The position numbers and the translations under genes are program-made. Below, piece by piece: positions 1 through 9,273 of a stretch of DNA of 52,530 nucleotides (positions are counted from its first letter, which is position 1; every line of letters begins with the position of its first letter). The notes under the pieces were generated by a model. It saw only the letters and a list, made by a program, of their open reading frames with translations. It ran no database searches and had not been told where the DNA came from. Source of the DNA: Burkholderiaceae bacterium (lineage in GTDB: Bacteria; Pseudomonadota; Gammaproteobacteria; Burkholderiales; Burkholderiaceae_E); NCBI GenBank assembly GCA_023954135.1, contig JAMLIN010000030.1, forward strand, positions 1-52,530, written 5' to 3'.

Positions 1-131
1 TCGATGAGATCGATCGCCGCGCGGACGCGGCCCGGCTCCACCGCGAGCTCGGCGGCGATGCTCTCGATGATTCGCTTGGCGCTACGGGCACCCTGGGCCG
101 TCTCGGCGGCCCCCCGGCGGACTGTGCTCAC
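1..131 (-). CDS. tex: Tex transcription accessory protein, N-terminal fragment (cut by window edge)
   Basis: Reading leftwards from a GTG at 129-131, an open frame runs off the window edge. About 43 residues are visible. The stretch RIIESIAAELAVEPGRVRAA followed by IDLID resembles the start of Tex proteins, where a short helical N-terminus (RII..EI...P.QV.AAV.LLDEG) precedes the YqgF-like, helix-hairpin-helix and S1 RNA-binding domains. Tex is a cytoplasmic nucleic-acid-binding protein involved in transcription. The frame is closed upstream by a stop at 174-176 and has no ATG, so GTG is the only plausible start; no strong Shine-Dalgarno is visible. The identification rests on a short segment, so it is moderate. 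Confidence 0.6.
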   Translation of the reverse strand, partial: MSTVRRGAAETAQGARSAKRIIESIAAELAVEPGRVRAAIDLI

Positions 132-191
132 GGTCGGTCGATCCGGCTCGGCAGGAGGAAAGGCGGCAATGTATCACCGATTGCTCCGGCC

Positions 192-584
192 TCAGCGATC
201 GCCCATCCCCGGCCGCGCCGGCCGTGTCTCACGCGCTCCGGCACCGTCCGTCGAACTCGGCGCATCGGTCGCGCCGGGCAGCGAAGCCGGCGGCTGCGCA
301 CGCCGGGCGCCCTCCATGCAGGCCTGGCGCGCATCCCTGGGCAGTCCGCGGCATTCGGCCGGATCGGCGTCCGGCTGGGGAGCCGATGGCGCGAGCCCTT
401 GTGGCTGGGCCGGGCCCGACGGGTCGAGGCGCTCGCCGACGCCGTTGTCGAGCTTGTCGTTCGGAGGTCTCTCGTTCGGGACCCGCTGGTCCAGGGGCTG
501 CACCGGCTGGGCCCGGGCGGGCTCCGCCGCCGACACGACCGAAGCGGCCGCCAGAAGCAGCACCGCGAGGAGAATCTTCGTCAT
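192..584 (-). CDS. small secreted proline-rich protein of unknown function
   Basis: 130 residues. Residues 1-19 form a classical signal peptide (MTKILL, then an Ala/Val/Leu-rich core ending VVSAA), so export to the periplasm or beyond is likely. The mature part is low-complexity and rich in Pro, Ala, Asp and Arg, with one Cys pair (CRGLPRDARQAC) that could form a small disulfide loop. A GGAG motif lies 7 bases before the ATG at 584 and decides the start; the longer reading frame back to 749 is rejected because its extra residues are encoded by an intergenic repeat. It sits between clpB and tex on the same strand. I recognise no family. Confidence 0.6.
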   Translation of the reverse strand: MTKILLAVLLLAAASVVSAAEPARAQPVQPLDQRVPNERPPNDKLDNGVGERLDPSGPAQPQGLAPSAPQPDADPAECRGLPRDARQACMEGARRAQPPASLPGATDAPSSTDGAGARETRPARPGMGDR

Positions 585-602
585 CCGTTCGCTCCATGCG
601 CC

Positions 603-643
603 GGCGACGCAGGTCGCCGACCGATAGTTGCCTATCAGTCGGC
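603..643 (-). other. two overlapping GC-rich hairpins between clpB and the secreted-protein gene
   Basis: Positions 616-643 form a 6-bp stem (GCCGAC/GTCGGC), a single mismatch, a 5-bp stem (GATAG/CTATC) and a 4-base loop. Positions 603-618 form a second hairpin (GGCGAC, loop GCAG, GTCGCC). They share bases 616-618 and so exclude each other. No run of U follows on the minus strand, so they are not standard intrinsic terminators; they may end or process the clpB transcript. Confidence 0.5.
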
Positions 644-698
644 GCTGCAAGCGACATGCCCACCCGATCCGGCCTCGAATTCGGGCGCAGGGCAAGGC

Positions 699-738
699 GG
701 GGCACCGCAGACAGTACGGTTGTACGGCAAGGTGCTCC
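699..738 (-). repeat. 40-nt intergenic stem-loop repeat, copy A
   Basis: On the minus strand the element has outer arms GGAGCACC and GGTGCCCC (7 of 8 pairs) around a 24-base loop containing CCGTACAACCGTAC. A second copy with the same 40-nt length and an almost identical loop lies at 7797-7836. Similarity continues beyond the left arm into about 15 bases nearer the preceding gene (GCGTTGG, GCGCATG). This copy lies 35 bases after the clpB stop codon. Confidence 0.75.
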
Positions 739-773
739 AACGCAGCCATGCGCCCGAAGGCGATGCCGGATCA

Positions 774-3386
<2,613 letters not shown>

Positions 3387-3425
3387 GTTGGCTCGTCTCG
3401 ATCGAGAGAGGTCGGGATAGTCCGG

Positions 3426-3453
3426 AACTGGGGGCCTGCGGCCGGATTTCAAG
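3426..3453 (-). promoter_or_regulatory. sigma-32 heat-shock promoter of clpB
   Basis: On the minus strand a perfect -35 CTTGAA (3448-3453) is followed after 14 bases by CCCCAGTT (3426-3433). This is very close to the sigma-32 consensus CTTGAA-N13/14-CCCCATTT. It ends about 40 bases upstream of the clpB ATG, which fits the known heat induction of clpB. Confidence 0.85.
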
Positions 3454-3483
3454 CGGCGCCGACCTGGTCGGCGGGCGGCGGCC

Positions 3484-4398
3484 TCAGGAAGCCGCCAGTA
3501 GCACCAGCACCCCGAGGACGACCAGCGCCAGGCCGATGGTCTCGCGCGAGCCCGGTCGCTGGCGGAAGATCTGCGCCGAGACGATCTGGGCGAACAGGAT
3601 CTCGACCAGGGCCAGGGTGCGCACCCGGGCGGCCGACTCGATCGCGAAGGCGAGGAACCAGAACTGCGAGGCCACCGCCCCCATCAGTCCGGCCACGACC
3701 GATGGCCGCCAGGCCCGCAGGATCGCGACCATCACCACCCGCTCGCGCCAGAGCAGCCAGGCGGAAAGCAGGGCGGCCTGGAGCACCAGCCCGCAGGCCA
3801 GCGTGAAGGTGGCGCGCAGCACGAAGCCCTCACCCGACAGGGCGAGGATCGCACCGCGATAGCCCACGGCCGACACGGCGAACAATGCGGCGGCACCGAG
3901 CCCGAGCGCGATCGCGCCGGCGGTGTCGCCGCGGGCACCGGCGCCGCCGGGCAGCGACATCAGGAGCACGCCGGCCGTGGCGGCGACGATCGCGCCGATC
4001 GCGAGCGGTCCGAGCAGATCGCCGAGGAACAGGCTGCCGAACAGCGCCACCTGCACCGGCTCGGTCTTGATGTAGGCGGTCGCCACCACGAAGGAGCGTC
4101 GCTGCATCGCCCCGAGCATCAGCCCGGTGGCGAGGATCTGGGCGAGCGCCCCGGCCACCAGCCAGAATGCGAAGCTCGGCGTGGGCGCCGGCATCGGCCC
4201 ACCCGTGACGGCGAACACCAGCGCCAGCAGAAGCAGCCCGAAAGGCATCCCGAACAGGAAGCGGACATGGGTTGCGCCGACGGTCCCGAGCCGGCCGGTC
4301 AGGTCGCGCTGCATCGCGTTGCGCGCGGTCTGGGCCGCGGCCGCCGCGATCGTCAGGAGGATCCAGAGCCAGGGTGGCGCGAGCGGCCCGTCACTCAT
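3484..4398 (-). CDS. EamA/DMT-family inner-membrane transporter
   Basis: 304 residues, the normal size for a drug/metabolite transporter superfamily member. About ten hydrophobic segments are visible in two homologous halves (for example [16 protein letters not shown] at the N-terminus and [17 protein letters not shown] at the C-terminus), which is the EamA repeat layout. The substrate cannot be told from sequence. The start at 4398 ([12 protein letters not shown]) overlaps the moaE stop by 8 bases, implying translational coupling with the cofactor genes; the longer frame to 4539 lies inside moaE and is rejected. It is followed by clpB, which has its own promoter. Confidence 0.85.
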   Translation of the reverse strand: MSDGPLAPPWLWILLTIAAAAAQTARNAMQRDLTGRLGTVGATHVRFLFGMPFGLLLLALVFAVTGGPMPAPTPSFAFWLVAGALAQILATGLMLGAMQRRSFVVATAYIKTEPVQVALFGSLFLGDLLGPLAIGAIVAATAGVLLMSLPGGAGARGDTAGAIALGLGAAALFAVSAVGYRGAILALSGEGFVLRATFTLACGLVLQAALLSAWLLWRERVVMVAILRAWRPSVVAGLMGAVASQFWFLAFAIESAARVRTLALVEILFAQIVSAQIFRQRPGSRETIGLALVVLGVLVLLAAS

Positions 4399-4852
4399 CG
4401 GGCGACCAGCGCCCGGCGGCGACGGCGTCGGAATCGCGGGCCTCGACCCAGCGCTCGCCCTGCGCGGTCCGCTCCTTCTTCCAGAACGGCGCCCGCGTCT
4501 TGAGATGGTCCATGATGAATTCGCAGGCGGCGAAGGCATCGCCCCGGTGCCGGGAGAGCGCCACGACCAGCACGATCTGGTCCCCCGGCCGCAGATCGCC
4601 GATGCGATGGATCACGAGGCCGTCGACGAGCGACCAGCGCCCGGCCGCCTCGCGCAGGATCGCAGCCAGCGACGCTTCGGTCATGCCCGGATAGTGCTCG
4701 AGCGTCATCGCCTCGAGCGCAGCGCCGCCGGAGGACCCGCGCACGGTGCCGATGAAGCTCGCCACCGCCCCGACCTCGTCATGGCCGGCGCGCAGCCGCG
4801 CGATCTCGGCGCCGACGTCGAAATCCTCGTGCTGGATCCGGGCCTGGCCCAT
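4391..4852 (-). CDS. moaE: molybdopterin synthase catalytic (large) subunit MoaE
   Basis: 153 residues, the normal MoaE length. With MoaD it converts cyclic pyranopterin monophosphate to molybdopterin by transferring two sulfurs. Family signatures visible are VGAVASFIGTVRG, LEHYPGMTE, HRIGDLRPGDQIVLV, SRHRGDAFAACEFIMDHLK and the C-terminal FWKKE, which carries the conserved lysines near the active site. The start at 4852 gives the family N-terminus (MGQARIQHEDFDVGAEI). It lies 43 bases after moaD and overlaps the transporter gene downstream. Confidence 0.96.
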   Translation of the reverse strand: MGQARIQHEDFDVGAEIARLRAGHDEVGAVASFIGTVRGSSGGAALEAMTLEHYPGMTEASLAAILREAAGRWSLVDGLVIHRIGDLRPGDQIVLVVALSRHRGDAFAACEFIMDHLKTRAPFWKKERTAQGERWVEARDSDAVAAGRWSPDE

Positions 4853-4895
4853 GGATGGACCGGACGGATCGGGCGGGCGCGATCCGCTCACGGAT

Positions 4896-5153
4896 TCAGC
4901 CCCCGGTGACCGGCGGGAAGAAGGCGACCTCGGCACCCTCGCGCAGGGGCGTTTCGGCATCGCCCAGCACCCGGTCGACCGCGACCTGGACGTTGCGCCC
5001 CTGCGCCAGCGCCTCGCCCCAGGCAGCGCCCCTGTCCGCCAGCCAGGCGCGCAGCTCACCGGCGCTGGCGATGCCGCCGGGGAGCCGGACTTCCTCGCGC
5101 TCGAGGCCGAGGGTCTCGCGCAGCGCGGCGAAATAGAGGATCGTGATGTTCAT
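4896..5153 (-). CDS. moaD: molybdopterin synthase sulfur carrier subunit MoaD
   Basis: 85 residues with the ubiquitin-like MoaD fold: it opens MNITILYFAALRETLGLE and ends in the obligatory Gly-Gly (PPVTGG), which is adenylated and thiocarboxylated to carry sulfur for MoaE. It directly precedes moaE. In related genomes moaD normally follows moeA directly; here hicAB lies between them, ending 23 bases upstream of the moaD ATG. Only a weak ribosome site (GAGC) is visible, so expression may depend on read-through from hicAB. Confidence 0.96.
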   Translation of the reverse strand: MNITILYFAALRETLGLEREEVRLPGGIASAGELRAWLADRGAAWGEALAQGRNVQVAVDRVLGDAETPLREGAEVAFFPPVTGG

Positions 5154-5176
5154 GCGAATAGCTCGAAGCTCTGGAG

Positions 5177-5596
5177 CTAGGCAACACGCGAAGACCGAAG
5201 CCCGGCTCGTGTTTCCTTCGGCGAAGGCTCGGATCTGGCTCGCTGTGTTCTTGCACCCGGGCCGCGGCGACTCGCGGCGCTCAAGGCCTCTTCAGCCCAT
5301 TTGTTCAGACTGGTGCCGCTTCGGGCAGCTGCCTTGAGAGCGGCAGCATGGACACCCGGAGACACTCGCAACATGAGCTTGCCGCTCGCCGGCTTCTCCG
5401 GAACACCCCCGAGAGTCTCGCAAGCCAGGATGTAATCGTCCACCACAGCATGGAAGTTCGTCTCGAACTCCGAGATGGATTCGCCATGGAACGTGATGAT
5501 GTCGTCGATATCGAGAACGCGACCAACAACGATCTTGTCCTCGGTATCGAAAGTCATGCTGGCTACATAGCCACGGTAGGTCATCGTATTCGTCAT
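5177..5596 (-). CDS. hicB: HicB-family antitoxin
   Basis: 139 residues. The N-terminal HicB domain (MTYRGYVASMTF, then VVGRVLDIDDIITFHGESI and FHAVVDDYILACETLG) is a partly degenerate RNase-H-like fold that binds the toxin. It is followed by a ribbon-helix-helix-like DNA-binding segment (GKLMLRVSPGVHAAALKAA, then SLNKWAEEAL). The last 30 residues are Arg/Ser-rich and low-complexity. Its ATG overlaps the hicA stop (ATGA at 5593-5596), the usual coupling of the pair. The likely role is neutralising HicA and repressing the hicAB promoter. An alternative in-frame ATG lies 12 bases downstream. Confidence 0.9.
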   Translation of the reverse strand: MTNTMTYRGYVASMTFDTEDKIVVGRVLDIDDIITFHGESISEFETNFHAVVDDYILACETLGGVPEKPASGKLMLRVSPGVHAAALKAAARSGTSLNKWAEEALSAASRRGPGARTQRARSEPSPKETRAGLRSSRVA

Positions 5597-5847
5597 GGCT
5601 TCACTCCCATTCGTTGCAGCAGCTCTCTAGCCGCCCTGACTCGGTAACGCAGCGCCTCCTTGCCCGGATGTGGACGATGAAAGGTCGCTCTGATGCCTTG
5701 CCATTCGAACGTCACCGACGAGCCAGACCCTTCCACTACGCGGCAGCCAAGTGCGATGAGCAAGGACTCGATTCGAGCCCACTCGATATTGCCGTTGATC
5801 GGGTCGGACCAAACGGCCTCAAGCGTGCGACGTTGCTTGCTGTTCAC
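5593..5847 (-). CDS. hicA: HicA-family toxin (mRNA interferase), GTG start
   Basis: 84 residues. It resembles the HicA subfamily that begins MNSKQRRTLEA and carries a double-stranded-RNA-binding-like fold. IESLLIALGCRVVEGSGS and the FHRPHPGKEA segment are visible, followed by RAARELLQRMG. The catalytic His of classical HicA (GSHH) is Ser here (GSGSSVTF); in this subfamily the conserved histidines are in FHRPHP, which is present, so activity is not excluded. The start is GTG at 5847, only 6 bases after a -10 element. Base composition is clearly less GC-rich than the flanking moa/moe genes, suggesting acquisition. Confidence 0.85.
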   Translation of the reverse strand: MNSKQRRTLEAVWSDPINGNIEWARIESLLIALGCRVVEGSGSSVTFEWQGIRATFHRPHPGKEALRYRVRAARELLQRMGVKP

Positions 5848-5853
5848 TTTTCA

Positions 5854-5880
5854 ATGATAGCACTTCCCGGGAAATTGCAA
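5854..5880 (-). promoter_or_regulatory. hicAB promoter with palindromic operator candidate
   Basis: Minus strand: -35 TTGCAA (5875-5880), a 15-base spacer and an extended -10 TGC-TATCAT (-10 at 5854-5859). The spacer contains the perfect 10-bp palindrome TTCCCGGGAA (5864-5873), a plausible HicB operator. Transcription should start within a few bases of the hicA GTG, so the mRNA may be leaderless. Spacer length is shorter than ideal. Confidence 0.55.
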
Positions 5881-5972
5881 GCATGAAAGAGGCAAGACTT
5901 GCAGCCTGATCATTCCGTGCCGGGGCCTCGAGACTCCGAAGACACGAACGAACCCGCTGTGTCCAGCGCCCC

Positions 5973-7193
5973 TCAGGCAAGCAACGAATCGAGCGGCAGG
6001 AAGCGCACCATGTCGCCCCGGCGGACCTGCCCGCCCGGCGGATTGTCGACGAGGCCGTCGGCCCAGGCGGTCGAGGTCAGGACGCCCGAACCCTGGTTGG
6101 GAAACAGTTCGAGGCCGCCTTCCGGATTGATCCGCACGCGCAGGAACTCGCGCCGGCGGTCCGGCCGCGGCCAGTCGAAGTCGGCCCGCATCGGCAATAC
6201 GGTGGGCGCCACCCGCTCCACCCCCTGCAGCCTGAGCAGGAAGGGCCGCACGAAGAGCAGGAAGGTGACGAAGCTCGATACCGGATTGCCCGGCAGGCCG
6301 ATGAAATGCGCCTCGCGCGCCGTCGCGTCGCGCACCTTGCCGTAGGCGAGCGGCTTGCCCGGCTTGATCGCGATCTGCCACAGCGACAGCTCGCCCTCGG
6401 CTTCCAGCGCCGGACGGATGTGATCCTCGTCGCCGACCGACACCCCGCCCGAGGTCACGATCAGGTCGTTGCCGGCGGCCGCCGCACGCAGGGCGGCACG
6501 GGTGGCGTCGAGCGAATCCGGCACGTTTCCGAGGTCGCTGACCTCGCAACCGAGCGCGCGCAGCAGGCCGACGAGCACATAGCGGTTGCTGTTGTAGATC
6601 GCGCCCGGCGCGAGCGGCTCGCCGGGATCGGCGAGCTCATCGCCGGTGAAGAAGCATGCCACCCGGACCCGTCGATGGACCGATACTTCCGCGAGGCCTA
6701 CCGAGGCCGCCAGCCCGACGGCCTGCGGCCGCAGCCGCTCCCCCGCGCGCAGGATCTCGGCGCCTTCCCGGATGTCCTCGCCGGCGCGCCGGATCCATTG
6801 CCCCGGCGCAGGCGCCTCGCGGATGATGACCGCATCGCCGTCGGCGTCGGCCATCTCCTGCATCACCACGGCATCGGCCCCCCCGGGGATCAGGCCGCCG
6901 GTGAAGATCCGGGCCGCCGTCCCGAGAGCGAGCGGCCCGCCGACGTGGCCGGCGGGGATGCGCTGCGAGACCGGCAGGCGGGCGCCCATGGTGGCCTCGG
7001 CGACACGCACCGCGTATCCGTCCATCTGGGTGTTGTCGGCACGCGGCACGTCGATCGAGGAACGCAAGCCGCGGGCCAGCACCCGGCCGTGGGCCGCCAT
7101 GATCGGGATCGTCTCGTGACCGTCGACCGGCCGGGCCTGCCCGAGCAGGCGCGCCAGTGCCTCGTCAAACGGCAGCAGGGGAGATGGCGTCAT
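5973..7193 (-). CDS. moeA: molybdopterin molybdenumtransferase MoeA
   Basis: 406 residues, the usual MoeA length. It inserts molybdate into adenylylated molybdopterin. Seen in order: the N-terminal domain with DVPRADNTQMDGYAV, the central MoCF-binding domain with FFTGDEL, TSGGVSVGDED and LPGNPVSSFVTF, and the C-terminal beta-barrel domain with REFLRVRI. ATG at 7193 is preferred; an upstream TTG (7202) is also in frame. The start region overlaps the end of mobB by about 29 bases, so the two are coupled. hicA follows 125 bases downstream. Confidence 0.96.
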   Translation of the reverse strand: MTPSPLLPFDEALARLLGQARPVDGHETIPIMAAHGRVLARGLRSSIDVPRADNTQMDGYAVRVAEATMGARLPVSQRIPAGHVGGPLALGTAARIFTGGLIPGGADAVVMQEMADADGDAVIIREAPAPGQWIRRAGEDIREGAEILRAGERLRPQAVGLAASVGLAEVSVHRRVRVACFFTGDELADPGEPLAPGAIYNSNRYVLVGLLRALGCEVSDLGNVPDSLDATRAALRAAAAGNDLIVTSGGVSVGDEDHIRPALEAEGELSLWQIAIKPGKPLAYGKVRDATAREAHFIGLPGNPVSSFVTFLLFVRPFLLRLQGVERVAPTVLPMRADFDWPRPDRRREFLRVRINPEGGLELFPNQGSGVLTSTAWADGLVDNPPGGQVRRGDMVRFLPLDSLLA

Positions 7194-7683
7194 GACCCGC
7201 AAGGTACTCCAGGATGAAGTCGGCGATGGCGATGGGGTGATTCAGGTCGAGCACCGGCAGGCCGATCGGCAGTGTCTCGTCGGAAGCCACGGCGACCACC
7301 CAGGGATCGGATGGATGCAGCGGCGGATGCCCGAGGCACGGGCGGAACACCTCGAGCTTCGGGATCGGCGCATGCTTGAAACCCTCCACCAGCACGAGAT
7401 CGCAGGGCGACATGCGAGCGAGCTGCTCGGCGAGCGTCGGTTCGGGCGCCCCGCGCAACTCGTGCATCAGGGCCCAGCGCGCCGAGGACGTCAACATGAC
7501 CTCGGTCGCGCCCGCCTCGCGATGGCGCCAGGAGTCCTTGCCCGGCTGGTCGACGTCGAAGCGATGATGGGCATGCTTGATCAGCGAAACCCGCAGCCCG
7601 CGTCCGGTGAAATCCGGGATCAGCCGCTCGATCAGGGTCGTCTTGCCCGATCCGGAATAGCCTGCGAACCCGAAGACCTTCAT
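7165..7683 (-). CDS. mobB: molybdopterin-guanine dinucleotide biosynthesis adapter MobB
   Basis: 172 residues. GTP-binding P-loop protein that assists MobA in attaching GMP to molybdopterin. Walker A is GYSGSGKT (Lys14), with downstream motifs KHAHHRFDVDQPGKDSWRHR and DLVLVEGFKHAPIPKLEV, all typical of MobB. The start at 7683 is preceded by AGAGGCGAGG; the longer frame to 7749 reaches into intergenic hairpins and is rejected. It forms an overlapping pair with moeA. The sulfite oxidase-type enzyme at 21221 would need molybdopterin without the added nucleotide, so MobB probably serves another molybdoenzyme outside the window. Confidence 0.94.
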   Translation of the reverse strand: MKVFGFAGYSGSGKTTLIERLIPDFTGRGLRVSLIKHAHHRFDVDQPGKDSWRHREAGATEVMLTSSARWALMHELRGAPEPTLAEQLARMSPCDLVLVEGFKHAPIPKLEVFRPCLGHPPLHPSDPWVVAVASDETLPIGLPVLDLNHPIAIADFILEYLAGHDAISPAAV

Positions 7684-7740
7684 GGCCTCGCCTCTTTCAA
7701 GCGGGTTCGCATTCGAGTGCAGGAGTCGAGCCGGGAATTC

Positions 7741-7791
7741 GCGAAGCACGGCTTCGCGCCGGCGAGACCGGCCGCGCCTGCCAGCGCGGCC
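7741..7791 (-). other. two tandem hairpins upstream of mobB
   Basis: Positions 7741-7757 form a 7-bp stem with 3-base loop (GCGAAGC/GCTTCGC). Positions 7770-7791 form an 8-bp stem with 6-base loop (GGCCGCGC/GCGCGGCC). Neither is followed by a U-run. With stem-loop repeat copy B they fill the thrC-mobB gap, repeating the layout seen downstream of clpB. Confidence 0.6.
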
Positions 7792-7796
7792 GTGGC

Positions 7797-7836
7797 GGGG
7801 CGCCCCGAATAGTACGGTTGTACGGCAAGGTGCCCC
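7797..7836 (-). repeat. 40-nt intergenic stem-loop repeat, copy B
   Basis: On the minus strand the arms are GGGGCACC and GGCGCCCC (7 of 8 pairs) around a 24-base loop with CCGTACAACCGTACT. Its length matches copy A at 699-738, with one difference in the first arm, one in the second, and a short divergent stretch in the loop. It starts 31 bases after the thrC stop codon. Confidence 0.75.
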
Positions 7837-7867
7837 AACGCGGTCATGCGCTCGAATGCGGGGCCGC

Positions 7868-9271
7868 TCAGCAGTGGGCGGCGATGTAGTTCTTTAACAT
7901 CGCCACGTCGGCAGGCATCCGGACATAGCGCTGCACCCGCTGCTCGAGCCCGGCAAAGCCCGCCGGCGGCTCGGGATCGACCCCCGTCGCCTCGCGGATC
8001 GCGTCGGCGAACTTCGCGGGCAGGGCGGTCTCGAGGCAGATCATCGGCACGCCCTCCTCGCGGTAGCCCTGGGCAACGAACAGGCCGTCGGCGGTGTGGG
8101 TGTCGACCAGCATCCCGCAGCGCTCGCGCAGGTCCCGGATCGTGCGCATCCGGTCGGCATGCGTGCTGCGCCCCGAGGCGAAGCCGAAACCGGCGATCGC
8201 CGCGAACGCGTCGGTACCGCCGATGTCGAAACCGCCCTCCAGGGCAAGGCGTTCCCACAGGGGCGCGAGGCGGCCGGGGTCGCGTCCCAGCAGGTCGAAC
8301 ACGAAACGCTCGAAGTTCGACGCCTTGCTGATGTCCATCGAAGGGCTGCTGGTCGAATACGTCTCGGCCGCGCCGCGCACCCGATAGCGCCCGGTGCGGA
8401 AGAACTCGTCCAGGACGTCGTTCTCGTTGGTGGCGACGACCAGCTTCGCGATCGGCAGCCCCATCATCCGGGCGATGTGACCGGCCAGGACATTGCCGAA
8501 GTTGCCCGACGGCACGCAGAACGACACCGGCTGCCCGTCTTCGGCGATCGCGAGCCAGGCCTTGAAGTAGTAGACCACCTGGGCCACGACGCGCGCCCAG
8601 TTGATCGAGTTGACGGTGCCGATGGCGTGGCGCCGCTTGAAGGCCAGATCGGAGGACACCGCCTTGACGAGGTCCTGGCAATCGTCGAAGACGCCGTCGA
8701 TCGCGATGTTGAAGATGTTCTCGTCGTGCAGCGAGAACATCTGGGCGCGCTGGAACGCGCTCATCCGGCCATCGGGCGAGAGCATGAAGACGCGCACGCC
8801 GCGCTTGCCGCGCATGGCGTACTCGGCGGCGCTGCCGGTATCGCCGGACGTGGCGCCGAGGATGTTGAGCTGGCGCCCCTCGCGCCCGAGCTGGTACTCG
8901 AAGAGATTGCCCAGCAGCTGCATCGCCAGGTCCTTGAAGGCCAGCGTCGGGCCATTGGACAGCCGCAGCAGGAACAGGCCCGGTTCGAGCCGCTCGACCG
9001 GCGTGATGTCCGGCGTGCCGAACACTTCGGGCGTGTAGGTACGGGAGACGACGTCGCGCAGGACCACCGGCTCGATGTCGCCGACATAGCGCGACAGGAT
9101 CTCGAAGGCGAGCGCCGGATAGTCGAGGCCGCGCCATCCCGAGAGCGTTGCCGTGTCGATGCGCGGATAATGTTCCGGCACCACCAGGCCGCCATCGGGC
9201 GCAAGGCCTCCGAGGAGGATCTCGGCGAAGCCGGCGGCCGGCATCCCGCCGCGTGTCGAGAGATACCGCAT
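7868..9271 (-). CDS. thrC: threonine synthase
   Basis: 467 residues, matching the long proteobacterial type of threonine synthase. PLP enzyme converting O-phosphohomoserine to threonine. It opens MRYLSTRGG, has the PLP-lysine motif NGPTLAFKDLAMQ (Lys113), the phosphate-binding GATSGDTGSAAEYAMRG and SFCVPSGNFGNVLAGHIA. ATG at 9271 follows the hom stop after only 2 bases, so the hom-thrC pair is an operon. Cytoplasmic. Confidence 0.97.
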   Translation of the reverse strand: MRYLSTRGGMPAAGFAEILLGGLAPDGGLVVPEHYPRIDTATLSGWRGLDYPALAFEILSRYVGDIEPVVLRDVVSRTYTPEVFGTPDITPVERLEPGLFLLRLSNGPTLAFKDLAMQLLGNLFEYQLGREGRQLNILGATSGDTGSAAEYAMRGKRGVRVFMLSPDGRMSAFQRAQMFSLHDENIFNIAIDGVFDDCQDLVKAVSSDLAFKRRHAIGTVNSINWARVVAQVVYYFKAWLAIAEDGQPVSFCVPSGNFGNVLAGHIARMMGLPIAKLVVATNENDVLDEFFRTGRYRVRGAAETYSTSSPSMDISKASNFERFVFDLLGRDPGRLAPLWERLALEGGFDIGGTDAFAAIAGFGFASGRSTHADRMRTIRDLRERCGMLVDTHTADGLFVAQGYREEGVPMICLETALPAKFADAIREATGVDPEPPAGFAGLEQRVQRYVRMPADVAMLKNYIAAHC

Positions 9272-9273
9272 CC

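Noticed and set aside
3387-3452. Extended N-terminus of ClpB
   Set aside because: The extra 22 residues are not family-like and overlap the sigma-32 promoter elements.
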